The translations under genes and the position numbers were made by a program. 64,000 nucleotides of DNA from Trichostrongylus colubriformis (Eukaryota > Nematoda > Chromadorea > Rhabditida > Trichostrongylidae). Of the stretch, positions 12,360 through 23,759 are shown piece after piece (position 1 is the first letter of the stretch; every line of letters starts with the position of its first letter). The stretch is taken from assembly GCA_963978905.1 (NCBI GenBank), contig OZ022256.1, forward strand, positions 7,857,501-7,921,500, read 5' to 3'. The notes under the pieces are model-generated. The model saw nothing but the letters and a program-made list of their open reading frames with translations. It did not search any database and was not told the origin of the DNA.

Positions 12360-12865
12360 CTTGGTGCTAGTAGATCTTCCCTTGAAGAAACGGGAAGTGA
12401 CAATTTTGACCTGCTTTGAGGCCTGTCGTAAGGCTTGCACTTCGCTAGGTTGAAGGCATCACATACACGACACTTGCTGTAACGTCGGGTGAGAATTCAA
12501 TTGATTTCTTCAGCACGAACATCTTTTTTTCTCCACCATTCGCTTGTTCTCCCATTCCTTGTTTCACTTGATTGCTGCTGTTTGCTGTTTCACTTAGTCC
12601 GTATCATCATCAATGAGTGGAATACACCCTACGTGACAACGAATGGCATCCTCTACAGCAAGCAATTCGGAAAGGTTATGTTGTAATTTGAAGAGATGCG
12701 CGGGAGATGCAAATACAGAACTACAGACCACAACATCGCTTCTTTGAATCTGGTTTTCTCTGCCAATTATGGCTTCTCAGAGCGTTCATTTCGAGTAAAT
12801 CATTTCTTTCCATCTTCCGCCATCTTTCCACCCCTCCTGGTTCCTTTGAAGCCACGCAAAATAAT
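12360..12865 (-). repeat. Dispersed repeat family D, intergenic copy
   Basis: About 500 bp similar to 8880-9620, including ATGCGCGGGAGATGC near 12696 and CGCTTGTTCTCCCATTCC near 12541. The Cys motif equivalent (near 12470-12440 on minus) is degraded. Confidence 0.6.
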
Positions 12866-13119
12866 GCTGAACGGAGCCTCGTCAAGAGAGTAACGCCAAT
12901 GGGTTAAGAACTTGCTATGGAGCCGTTTCTTCGGACAGCTCGTGCTGCCTTAGTACAGCTGAGATAAACACGAATGCGCACTCGCATATTAGGTTGTTGC
13001 AAACTTTCGAGGCCACCTCTGGATGCATACTGTGAAGGGGAACGAATATATAGAAAACATGAGTGAAATACTACCAAATTATCATCGGCTTCTTACCTGC
13101 TGTCATACTGTAGGACCCC

Positions 13120-13245
13120 CTTCATTCTTTGCTCTACAAGCACCAGGACATGGCTTCGTTGTCTCTGCATTTCCGCCCATGCCACTCTGCCTCGCTGCCT
13201 ATGAACGCAGCCATTCCTGTCGCCGGAAAGTATGTGGGCTGCTCA
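13120..13245. repeat. Dispersed GC-rich repeat with CCCATGCCACTCTGCCTCGC
   Basis: CCCATGCCACTCTGCCTCGC near 13177 is identical to the sequence near 6635. Both follow a degraded form of the core TTCGCGGTGCCGGCGGCAGG seen near 19787 and 22918. The 122-codon ORF over it (13023-13391) is considered incidental. Confidence 0.5.
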
Positions 13246-13782
13246 CCGACAAGCTTTCGCCAATGATAGACACCATGCACTCATTCACACACGAAATGCT
13301 CTATGTTGAACACACTATGTTTTTCATCGGAATCCTTCCATTCACGATGCCGTGGTACATATGCGTTGAAACAGCGCTTACCTTTACTTAATTATTTATT
13401 TACACGGGTAAGTGCATTAAATGATCCAGCAGAAAACGAGAACAAGCACAATTGAATTAATTCATTTTATACAGCACAGTTGGAACATTATTGTGTACAC
13501 AAGGAGAGAGCGAAAACAGTTTATGGTTGCCTCTACTCTTTGCACCTCTGCTACCGGCAGTTGTCACAGGGCTAGCTGGCGCCGACTGTCACTGCGGTCG
13601 TAACGTCGTAGAGACTTGGCCTGTGCTGGTCAGATCCAGCGCCACAATCGGCCTCGGTGCAGGTTAGCACAGCGGCTGTGCCGCAGCGCATGAATAATGT
13701 ACATCGCGAGTATTTCTCGAGCTCTACCTTTGAATCTATATGTGTTCAATGCTCAGAGAATCTGATCACTGTGAGCCTTTAA

Positions 13783-14478
13783 TTAGGTGTATGCAGAATA
13801 AATGGCCAAAACGGGCCACTTTTTTCAAAACCCCATACCTTCCCTCAGAAACAATATTATTTGTCGAAATAAAAGCTTTCAAATCTACATAACCTTGCCA
13901 ATGATATGGTAAAAAATATGCCATCACGATAAAATTCTGGATTGCGAAAATAAATAAAGTCAACAATGGCATTTTCAATCTGCATCGTACCGGCAAACTC
14001 CTTGTGACGCAGGTTTGCATCGAAAACACGGAAAAAGTGGTAATCCGTTGGGGATCGGTCTGGAGAATAAGTAGGGTGAGGGAGAGTCTCGATGCCTACC
14101 TGTATCAGTCTTTGCCGGGTGACTTGCGAAGTGTGGGGTTTTGCGTTGTTTCGCGCAGCTAGCAAAAACTGATGCAGTTAGGCATCAAGACTCTCCCTCA
14201 CCTCTCTTATTCCTCAGATCTTTTCCCAACGGATTGCCACTTTTTCCTGGTTTCCGATGCGAACCTGCGTCAGAAAAAATTCGCCGATACTATGCAGGGT
14301 AAAAATGCCATTGTTGACTTTATTAATTCTCGCAATCCAGAATTTAATCATGATGGCATATTTTCTCTACAATGGCAAAGTTCTGTAGATTCGAATGGTT
14401 TTTATTTCGACAAATAAAGTTGTGTCTGAGCGAAGTTATGGCCAGTTATGTATTGGCCATTTATCCTGCATACACTAA
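13783..14478. mobile_element. Palindromic mariner-derived element, copy 1
   Basis: Ends TTAGGTGTATGCAGAATAAA and its inverted partner (CATACACTAA ending at 14478, followed by TA). Each half encodes the C-terminal part of a mariner transposase in opposite directions. On minus (14160-13860) it reads NNAKPHTSQ, LPHPTYSPDRSPTDYHFF. On plus (14172-14417) it reads LPHLSYSSDLFPTDCHFF. The spacing fits the D34D end of mariner transposase. The amino-terminal half is absent from both arms. It lies between receptor genes A and B. Confidence 0.8.
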
Positions 14479-15304
14479 TATTATCGCACCGCTGTTACCG
14501 CTTATTTCACAGATTCGTATCAATTCTCAATGTTGGTTAAATCGTATGCAAACATATTGATCAGTGTACAGTTACTATGAGAGCTAATTTCGGTATATGG
14601 GGAGCACCAGAAGTCGATTGGCACCCGAAAATTCCTTTGACGTGCCTTCGAATTCTTTTGTTAAAGCATATGTAGAGAACGCCATGAATTCCTGCAAATT
14701 TCGTACTTGTGATTCATTGTATGAAAGCGCGTACGTTTCACTTTTCTCCATAGAGCACCCCACATCTGTCACAGATGGGAAATCTACGTTGTCACTGTGA
14801 TAAACACTTGGCACAATAAACTTAATCCCATCGTCTGTCAGATTTCGCTCTTGGAATTTTACGCATCTCACTACTCTGCTAAAAGGTATTATACTTTCAG
14901 ATGGGTAGTAGTGCATCCACTCCATGAGTAAGTGCATCCACTACAGATAGAGTTCAGCATTGCTTTGGCAGCAGTTGTAGCAGTTTCGCCTGTACCTCCA
15001 AATCAACTTCACAGAGTGGAACTTTTTTCTGGGATTCCGCCTCCTTTTCCCATTTATTTGATGTCCTTACGAGTGGAGCTGGCGTAATGACAGGTAGCGG
15101 TCACTCCATCTCACAGTGCGGAGATGAAATCACGCATCAGCTCCCAACCAGGCGAACGCATTTTTTTCCTTCGGAGTCGGTGAATTGGTACCATACTCGT
15201 CGGAACAAGAGGAAAAGCACTGACTTGTACATCGGTTAGTCCCTGCAATTTATCGCATAGGCCAAATCGCATTTACCTGTCACCACGATTCTGACTGGAA
15301 CTAC
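14479..15304. other. Intergenic stretch with an unassigned 117-codon ORF
   Basis: Minus-strand ORF 14937-14584 contains no motif I recognise. Its start lies in a small local duplication (GTGCATCCACT twice near 14911 and 14932). No splice context linking it to receptor B was found. Confidence 0.3.
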
Positions 15305-16350
15305 TGGGTAGAGGAATAAGTTCCCGCGGTTTTTTGCTCTCTGTTTTTCACATTGTTCCCTTCGCCTTTTGGCAAAGCTTATATATGTTTCCGATATAGA
15401 TTTTTTGCTCTATAGAGTACTACTATCTTTTTTTCGATTCCTTTGATTGCCTAATATTTATGAGGTTCGGAAATGCAGTAAGCTGTAGGCAAAAATGGGC
15501 ACTCCCGACACTTCATCTTCCTCGTCTGCCATCGAAATAAAAAATGCATGTGCATACGTATTCTATAAAGCCTTCTCAGCTCTACAAAACAGCTTCATTC
15601 ATTTTCAATCTTTTGATTGTGTGTTATTTTTAGGTTTGGAAATGCAGTAGTTTGTAGGGAAAAATCTACAATTTTGGCGCATCGAGATCCGAAAAGCTGA
15701 CCTTTTCCACGTCAGATGAAATCGAATGGGAAAGACATATCTGAGCCATCTACGGTGATAATTGAGAGATCTCTTGTAGATAAAAGTGTTTGGTAAAATC
15801 TTTGATTTTTGCGAAAAAAAGTGCGGATGGGTTTTTACTGAGCACCCCATTTACAAGCACCATGAATATCAAACTGTGGAAGTATTCAAAAGAAGAGTGA
15901 TATCATCTGGTAGAGCAGAGAAGCTCTATCGAATGCACTGTGAATATTCTCTTCAATCTCGATGGTAGGCGAGGAAGAGAAGATAAAGAAAGTGCACATT
16001 TTTACTGAGTACTACACCTGTAAGTCTTAGAAACAGCGAAAATTTGAGCGATTTGAATAAAAGGCAGTACCGTTATGTAGGAATGAAAAAGCTCTATTGG
16101 AACATATGCACAAATGTTTTCTGATCTCGATGACAGACGAGGAAGATGCAGTGTCGGGAATGTCAATTTTTGCCTTCAACTTACTTCATTTCGCCTCATA
16201 AATATTGGGCAATCGAAGGAATCGAAAAACAGATAGTAGCGCCTGGTAGAGCAGAAAGAGCTCTATCGGGAGCACGTTAAGCTTTGTCGAAAGATGAAGG
16301 AAACAATGTGAAGAACAGAGAAGAAAAAAAACCGTGATTCCTCAACTCAA
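15305..16350. mobile_element. Foldback element family A, oldest copy
   Basis: Ends TGGGTAGAGGAATAAGTTCC and an inverted partner ending CTCAACTCAA, followed by TA. It contains the family's small hairpin modules (e.g. GTAGAGCAGAGAAGCTCTAT near 15911) and module sequence shared with 31619-32990, but it is shorter and more diverged. It begins about 60 bp past the poly(A) signal of receptor B. Confidence 0.72.
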
Positions 16351-16411
16351 TAGAATGCGCAGCGCATCCCACAGAAGGCATTGAATGACGCTGAGAACTT
16401 AATCCTCATCC

Positions 16412-16417
16412 TTTATT
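16412..16417 (-). promoter_or_regulatory. Poly(A) signal of receptor copy B
   Basis: AATAAA on the minus strand, 37 nt after the TGA of copy B. The foldback element that ends at 16350 begins only about 60 bp further on, so readthrough would enter a long inverted repeat. Confidence 0.5.
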
Positions 16418-16454
16418 TAATGCCTGCTACCTGCTACCTGGTAATACTTGCTTT

Positions 16455-19400
16455 TCATTCTCGTGTATCACGCACTACTCTTAAACTTTTGTGAATCGCT
16501 GAAGCAACGGTAGGAGAAATACATATATGGGGAATCTCTTTTACTCGTCGAACATTAGCAAAAGCGTGCCATACCTTGACTGGTTTGCCACATAAAGTGC
16601 GCGGTGACAACAATAGCTCCAGGAATCGAAAAGAATCTCATGATATTGTAGAGAATAATTGTAGAAGCATTAGTCGAACAGATAATTATTGCTTGAAGAA
16701 GAAGCTGCAACGTTCTATTAGTAACTCTCAACTGTCTTGAGATTCTTTCTCATTTCCGTTGTAAGCGTTTCCAGATTGTCTTCTTCCATACTATTGACAG
16801 ACTTCGCGATAAATTTGTTGATCCTGTCTATGGAAGTGAAAGTACTAGTTTACACACCAGTGAAGGGAAACGGGAGAGAAATTCCAGGGGCACTGCAATA
16901 AGACACGTTTCACCACACTCATCGCACAAGGTAAGAACGAGTCTTCACTTGATGGTATCAGGTTGCACTGAATTTTTTGTTTTTACCTGCTTATGTCACT
17001 CTTACAATTATGCTTTGCTGAGAGTTCGCTATTCAAACAATCAGGCGAGTAGAGCGATTCAGGCGTAACATTCACCCAATCGATACGTGTCTTAATGGTC
17101 CCGCCTAAATCGCATGAGTCACAGGATCGCCCGGTTCACTTGATCGATATGTATCTTTCCCCTTCCGCCTGGATGGCGTGGTCGCCTGAATCACGAACTT
17201 TGAACAATACCTCAACATTAGAACTTGTGTTCTGTGACTGCGATCGCTCTGTTCTTTCATGTGAACGTCGTGTTGCAAATAGCCACGTCCGAAGCCCAAG
17301 TCATAAGGGAAGAATCAGATGTCCAACAATGTGGGATTATTTGTAATGAGATTCATACCGTCCGATGCATTTTCGGGCGCTAATCTCCAATCTGCTTTCC
17401 AAGAGCGCTGTGGGCAGCGGCCTGGTTCAGAGGTGTTTTCAAAAACTGCAGACGGTGGTCGGGATCCTCTTTTTGCATTTTGTCGAACTTTTCCTGCCAG
17501 TTCCACAGGACACTTTTCTGATTTAACGTTCTTTTTGGCAAAAAACCTAGTCAAGTGACGTAAAGTGACGAATTTTGAGCTGACTTTTATGCTTGAACAA
17601 CTTTTATGCTGACAATGCGCGAATCTTCTTATTCGTTATACCCACTGTAAGAAATTTTTATGCTCGAATCATTTCATACTTGTTTACCACATTTACTGTT
17701 GAACTGTCGAAGTTATTCTGATTTCGAGGCTAAAGTGTAGTTGGGCGTGTAGCTTTGGTGCGGTCAAATTGTTGAGGTAGGCAGTGATCAGCAGAATTTT
17801 TCAGGCTAAGGGTCTAAAGTGTAAGGGGAGAAGTGATCAAATTGACTAAATGGGTTCGAACCCAAAACTAGTTTAACTTCATCATCATGGAAACCTCATG
17901 CATGGCGCAATCGACAACGAAACCGGCCAGTACCAATAACTCTTTCGTTGTTCCGCTGACACCGAAATCACGTACAGAGACACCTCCGGAATTCACCGAT
18001 AAGCCGTGGGAAGCGATATCTATCAACGGGTACCACCGTGGATGGACACTCCAGAAACAATGGGATGAAAGCGGAAAATTAGCTGATATGGACTTCTTCC
18101 ATATCTTACTGCGATCGCAAGTACGTAATCTAGTGTTGGCGGCCACTATGCGAACCGGAAAAACGTTTGTATTCATTGAGAGTGTGGATGAAATCCTCAT
18201 GCATGGCGCATCCCACAGAAAAGCTGACCGACGCTCTTCATTTTCCCACTAGGCCTCCGAGAGCGAAGGATGCATACTGGAAAAAATTTCAGTAACAATG
18301 AATCGATTTTTGGGAAGATTCGTGGGAAGATCTCGCAAACTCGACGAAAAAAGCTTTCCTCAATCGGCTTTTTTGAATTTTTCTTGCTTCGTTCTGAAGA
18401 TATGGCATAGCTCAGGTAGTCATTCGAAAGCGACAACCTAGAAGACCCCGATTCACCAAAACGAACTCACATGGTTAAGTTTGAAGGAAGTTATGGCCAT
18501 TTCCGTGAAACACTTCGAAATTTTCCTCATCAAATCCTTATCTGGAAACCCATATCGAAAACTAAGCAACCATTGGAGCAAGCAAGTAGCCAATAGATAG
18601 GTCTAAGGGAGTTATTAGGAAAACAGTTTACAGCTGTTTGAAAGATGGCCTCTAGGTAAATTTTGAAGTATTTCCAAAATGTTGGAATTTAATATGGATA
18701 CCGCGCTCCATCGTGATCGCCGCGTCGCACGTCGCCTGAAACGAAATTAAAAGCCGATGATGCCCGCTTCAGATCGATTTTTTATTTACTACCCTACCCT
18801 CCTATTTTTATTTATTACTCTACTCCTCGTCGATCACTCTCCTTTTGTGTATATTTCGCTGAGGCACGTGTCAAGAATCCTCTAGCTTCGAAAATTAGTT
18901 TTTTGTGAGTAGTAAACGACCATTTCTTATGATCGGGTTTTTGACTTCATATAACCTAGGTATTATCCATCTAAAATAACAATAACAACAATAACAGACG
19001 TAAAAGGGGGGTCGTATTGAGACCCCCTTTTGGGGGGAGGGGTCGTATTTTTTGAAAATTTCCCTCATCTGGACGCTTGACCCTGCTTGTAACCGTCTTC
19101 ACAGATTTGTAAATTTGGAGAGCAGATTTGAGATCATTGTCCGAAGCAAGTGCGACTATACGTATCTCTATATATATGGCCATTTCGACTTGGGACCATT
19201 CTCGTGTTAGTGGGGATGGCTGACCAATGTTTGAAGTCTTATCGTTAGCGCAGTGACGATTTTCTGCGCGAGGGCGTAGCTCGAATAGTTTCACAGAAAT
19301 CTATGTGTTACAAGGATCTCAGTGGGGTAATCTCATTATCGCATGTGCCTTTGAGTTTCACCGACAAACACTTCAGCCTATGCATTTTCAAACATTTTCA

Positions 19401-22400
19401 GTCTTGGCCTCGTTACAGTACTGTGACTGCCTCATCTAGCAAATCTAAATTCATTGAGGATAGCCAATATTCTGAGGGCAAATGAAAACCAATCGCTCAT
19501 GTTTTGTTGGTTGTATCTGTACTCATTGTCAACACAAAATTTTATTCGTTCAGCTTTTCATTCTTCTGTTCATGAGTGGTGTACTGCTTGTGCGGGCAAC
19601 GTGGAGACTGTTACTGTGAAACTGTAATAGTGGCGTGTGAAGATTTCTGGATGATATTGAAAGATCAAAGACACACTCTACGATAACCAGATAAGTCGAC
19701 TCATCTCCTTGGGGCAACTTATCCCTGTATGTGGCAGAGTAGGTAAGCGTTTGGGTAAGCATAGCCGCGTTCATACTTCGCGGTGCCGGCGGCAGGGCGT
19801 GGCTGCGGCCTGAACTGACTTCAACAACATCCACTTGAGCTTCCCTATCGGTCATTTGAGCAAAGTGGGTGTATCGCCGTAATGGCGCACCACGGCAGCC
19901 GAAAGTGCGCAAAGAGCTGCTGTCTCAAGAAGGTAAATCGACCCATCTGGTCATTGTTGAGCGTACTTTTCATGAGGCAGATTCATTCAGGTGTGCCTGT
20001 GATTCTATGGAATACGCGGTGCGCAAAACAAGGCTACTCGATTTCTCTACAACATCATCTTTTTCTTCAATAAAGTGCTCATTGCCTAAGTTCATACTCA
20101 TCGGAAACCGGAATTTTCTGGAAGTGTTAATGATCTACGCACAAAAGATTCCTTTCAAAAATTCAATATTCGTTTCCCTCTGGAATGCCACTGATTCGTC
20201 CTAACTCCCGACTTAATTTTCGGAGATGTAACTACGGTTTCTGGGATCTCAAATTCCGATTCTTGAAGGTATAATAATATAAGAATAATATAGCTGTGTT
20301 GACAAAAATTGCTGTTCACACTTTTTTAGAGCAACCTACCACTGCTTCCAGTTTATCGAGGCTCGCCCTAGCAACGCTGGTCAACGTGAATACATAGTAA
20401 CATAATGCTGCATATGGTAACACAAGAAACACCAGAAAGGACATATTGGTGACTAATAATGTCAGTGTGGCATAGTATGCGAACTCCTAAGACGAACAGC
20501 AGGTAAATAATTGGAATAATGAGTTGAAATCTTCTTTTGTGTTGGGTTATTAAGCATTTACGGATAACACCTTAACGTTTGTTTTCCCATTTAGTCACCT
20601 CAATGCAGTATCATTCCGAAAGTTCCCTATAGTTCTCGAAAACGTCTTTCCTGCTGAAATGGCCTTCAAATGTAGGGCATCGAAAATGGAATATTGATCC
20701 ACCAATTTCAATATTCACTCTATCAGCTGTTCTTCGGTTTTCACGCGAGTTACAAAAAATCGCGAGTTCACGAGAGTTGCTTGCAAATACTATCAGTTCA
20801 CATCTTGGACAGCTTTTATACAAATAATGCTTGCAAGGGAAAAATGGTGGGTCGCAGTGGTTTTTTGGAATGAGGTTCATGGGTATGGGTCTTTAGTCAG
20901 GATTGACCTTTCACACCCTACTACCTCGCACCCTTCCCAACTACTTGGCATATCCGCAAATGTGCCTAGGGCTTGACCTCCCCCGTTGCCTTCGCTTACG
21001 TCAAGATTTACAGTGCAAAGAATAGAAAGCGTGGAATTTGGTTTGGACAAAGAGAGATTTGAAGAAATAATTGGAAATTAGTAAGAGTTCATAAAAGCAA
21101 GGGAGACAGGGTAAAACTGGGAGAAGGGGAACAGTCAGTTGAGATGAAAAGAAATTAACTGAGCAACTTTGGCCTCTTTTCAGAAGCCACATTAAAGGGG
21201 ACAGGTACGCAGTAATACATAAACCCTTGCTGAATTCAATTATTTCTGCGAATCTCTCTTTGTCCTAACTTAATTCCACGTTTTCAATTCTTTACGCTGC
21301 AGATCTTCTCGTAAGTGAAGGCAATTAGGAAGGACATGCTTAGGCGCATTCGAGAAATGCGAAGTAGTTGGGAAGGGTGCGAGGTAGTAGATGTGAAAGG
21401 TCAATCCTGACTGAAGACCCATACCACGAATCTTCTCGTGAGCGAAGGCAACAACTACTCGCACTTCCAAATTGCTAGCCTTGACCTCGAAATAAAAACC
21501 ATTCAAATCTACGCAACATTGCTAACGATCTGGTAAAGAAAATATGCCACTATGAATTCTGGATTGCGAGAATTAATTAAGTCAACAGTGGTATTTTCAA
21601 CATGCATCGTATCGGCGAACTCCTTCTGAAGCAGGCTTGCATCTAGAACCCGAAATCAGTGGTTCTCCGTTGGGGATAGGTATGGGGAATAAGGGGGTGA
21701 GGGAGAGTCTCGGTGCCTATCTGCATCAGTTTTTGCCCGGGGTGCATAACAACGCGAAACCCCACACTTCGCAAGCCCCGGCAAAAACAGATGCAGTCAG
21801 GCATCGAGACTCTCCCTCACCCACCTTATTCCCCAACCTATCCCTAACGGATTACCACTTTTTCCGTGTTTTCGATGCAAACCTGCGTCACCAGTAGTTC
21901 GCCAATACGGTGCAGATTGAAGGTGCCATTGTTGGCTTTATTAATTCCAGAATCCAGAATTTTATCATGATAGCATATTTTCTTTACCAGGTCGTTGGTT
22001 AAGTTGTGTGGATTCGAATGGTTTTTATTACGACAAATAAAGTTGTATCTGAGCGAAGTTATGACGTTTTGAAAAAAGCGGTCTGTTTTGGCCATTTATT
22101 CTGCACACACCTAATATGTACTATATGACAGTCACTTGGCGAGAAACAGCCTGGCGCCCACGCACAGGCGTCGGTTCCGAAGAGGGGTGGGTCACCAAAG
22201 TTGCCCATCTCTCACGATTTGATATCTATGATGCCTTACCCATTCACGATCATCTGATATAAATGGTGCTGGCAGATATGTGCCAGCCGTACTGTTGTAG
22301 AATGCAGGTCTGCATAAAAATGGCATTGCTAGAATAATTGCAAGGCAAATCGCGATCCACATATGAACCGTTTTACCTGAACATTCAGTTACAGTTCGAA

Positions 22401-23705
22401 TGTATTATAAAACCCAATCTGGTGACAAAAATGTTGTACTCCTGAATAAACATAGCAGCCTTCCCATTGAAGGCAATATCTCCGCACATCGATTAAATCC
22501 GATCACAATGCGAATAAATGTCGATCCCATGTATGAGCCTGAAACTATCAGTTCTGATTTCATTCGAAATTCCTGAACTTAACTGGGACACCTACTCCAT
22601 GCCAATCGTCCGCTGATATGATTGAGGACTATGTCTGTGCAAAAAACTGCACCCGTCTGAAAAACAGTGAATGGTTAACTGCATTTTCCATCTATAGAGA
22701 AATCCTTGAGAAGGAGCATCATTTTATCAATTTATGGCCGTGTTATTGGAAGAGAGAGTCTGACAAATTTACGGTGTTATAACATTCTCAATTACTTAAA
22801 ATTTGATGGGTGGAAAAGGCAGCGAAAGGATGTCATACAGCAGCTTTCAAAGGGATTCGTATAGCGCACCATGCAAAGGAGGGTATTACCGATGCCAGAA
22901 CTTTTCCTCACTCATACTTCGCGGCACTGGCGCCGGCGCCGGAGGCAATTTGACGCCGACAAAGGCGGCAAGCCATGTGCCCGCGGCCGACAACGGGAGC
23001 GCTCTAGCAACGCGCTCTGTTTATAACGCTCGGCCGAACCATGTTGCAGTAACCATGCAGATCGTGACGAGATCTCGTGCAAATCTAAGGCATGGCTTGA
23101 ATCTTCGCAAGAATAGGCACAGTGCCAAGCTGTGGCCGGATTCGCGGTTTGGCATAGATTTGCGCGAGGTCTAGTCATGATCATCATACGGTAGTCTCTC
23201 TCAGTGGAGTATTATAACCAGAGCGCGTAGCTTGAGTGCCGCCGTGGCCGCGGGTTTGAAAGCGGATCAACGTAATGAATAAATCCAACTAATCAGTATC
23301 GTACAGTTCCCCAAAATTCTCTAAAAAACTTACAAATTGAAAATATGCCACGATTATCGAACCCGAAAGTAGGTTCATCACATCAAGGATACCATTAAAA
23401 AACATCAGCCGATAACAAGGAATCCTCACGAGTTTCCCACGGATCATAGCTATCATGGAAAGAATATAGGCAACCTTGAAAAATAATAAGCATTATATAA
23501 GTATAATAATAACTGATAATAAACAAGGTTTGAATGTGTTAATGGTTGTAACGCTTACTACAAGTGTTGCGCCCAAAACTAAGGAGCATACGCCATGTAC
23601 TTCTCGTGTAGTGCCTCGTTGCTTCCATTCGCTAAGAGTCCTACCGCTGCAGTTATAATCCCTTTGATCAAGAATCCATGGAATATTGATGTAAGCAAGT
23701 TGCAT
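16455..23705 (-). CDS. Srt-family seven-transmembrane chemoreceptor, copy B (8 exons, shortened C-terminus)
   Basis: Tandem paralogue of copy A, with the same predicted role as a chemosensory GPCR. Exons: 23705-23559, 23474-23334, 22656-22596, 22538-22440, 22376-22240, 20486-20340, 16704-16575, 16498-16455. The first seven have exactly the lengths and phases of copy A; about 184 of 287 residues match by hand count. YNCS, PCYRLMFFNGILD, GAVFC, FNRC, PYAALCYYVFTLTS and LLLQAIIICSTNA are all present. The last exon is odd. The best acceptor (TTGCTTCAG) gives only 13 codons and a stop. The sequence just upstream (frame ISPTVASAIHKSLR) aligns without a gap to the copy A exon (IHGVVFIIVNRSIR), but copy A's AG acceptor is AT at the equivalent place. 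So copy B is either a 301-residue receptor missing seven residues at the end of TM7, or an early pseudogene. Intron 5 carries two palindromic repeats and intron 6 is 3.6 kb. Confidence 0.78.
16705..20339. other. Receptor B intron 6 (3.6 kb)
   Basis: Holds a plus-strand ORF of 121 codons at 17887-18252 with no recognised motif, a family C MITE (19670-19972) and AT-rich sequence. GGATGCGCCATGCATGAGGA-type ends of another repeat occur near 18197. Confidence 0.5.
19670..19972. mobile_element. Foldback MITE family C, copy in receptor B intron 6
   Basis: Left end (GATAACCAGATAAGTCGAC near 19683) and right end (AGGTAAATCGACCCATCTGG near 19930) match the family C arms. The middle is replaced by the GC-rich repeat core TTCGCGGTGCCGGCGGCAGG near 19787. 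Confidence 0.55.
20880..21430. repeat. Foldback repeat in receptor B intron 5
   Basis: Arms of about 190 bp face each other. GTCAGGATTGACCTTTCACA near 20895 pairs with GTGAAAGGTCAATCCTGAC near 21392. CTACCTCGCACCCTTCCCAA pairs with TTGGGAAGGGTGCGAGGTAG. AGCGTGGAATTTGGTTTGGA near 21028 pairs with sequence near 21265. The loop is about 160 bp. Termini are not precisely defined. Confidence 0.65.
21487..22114. mobile_element. Palindromic mariner-derived element, copy 2 (left end truncated)
   Basis: Same family as 13783-14478. The right end CTGCACACACCTAA is followed by TA; the left terminal repeat is missing. The plus half reads HNNAKPHTSQ then LTDYHFFRVFDANLRHQ; the minus half carries the mirror. 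The inversion junction (CTGCATCAGTTTTTGC next to ACAACGC, near 21722-21750) is the same as in copy 1 seen from the other strand. It lies in receptor B intron 5. Confidence 0.78.
22915..23188. repeat. GC-rich repeat with internal foldback in receptor B intron 2
   Basis: The core TTCGCGGCACTGGCGCCGGC is shared with 6569, 19787 and 40677. The 3' part is an inverted repeat: CGTGCAAATCTAAGGC near 23075 and its mirror near 23150, ending ATGATCATCAT. A related tail lies near 40790-40860. Confidence 0.5.
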
Positions 23706-23722
23706 CAGCCCTAAAATATGCG
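23706..23722 (-). promoter_or_regulatory. Candidate trans-splice acceptor before the start codon of copy B
   Basis: CATATTTTAG ends 5 nt before the ATG of copy B. Copy A has CCATTAG 14 nt before its ATG. Nematode mRNAs are often spliced-leader trans-spliced at such sites close to the start codon (established for the phylum). An upstream coding exon is the alternative; none was recognised. Confidence 0.35.
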
Positions 23723-23759
23723 ACAATCTGAGATGCTTCGCCATAGTCTGAAATATCAT

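Noticed and set aside
12989..13015. TTAGGTTGTTGCAAACTTTC resembles a mariner terminus
   Set aside because: No inverted partner or transposase was found nearby.
14584..14937. 117-codon minus ORF considered as terminal exon of receptor B
   Set aside because: No NR-S-IR motif or matching phase-1 acceptor. A better terminal exon lies at 16498-16455.
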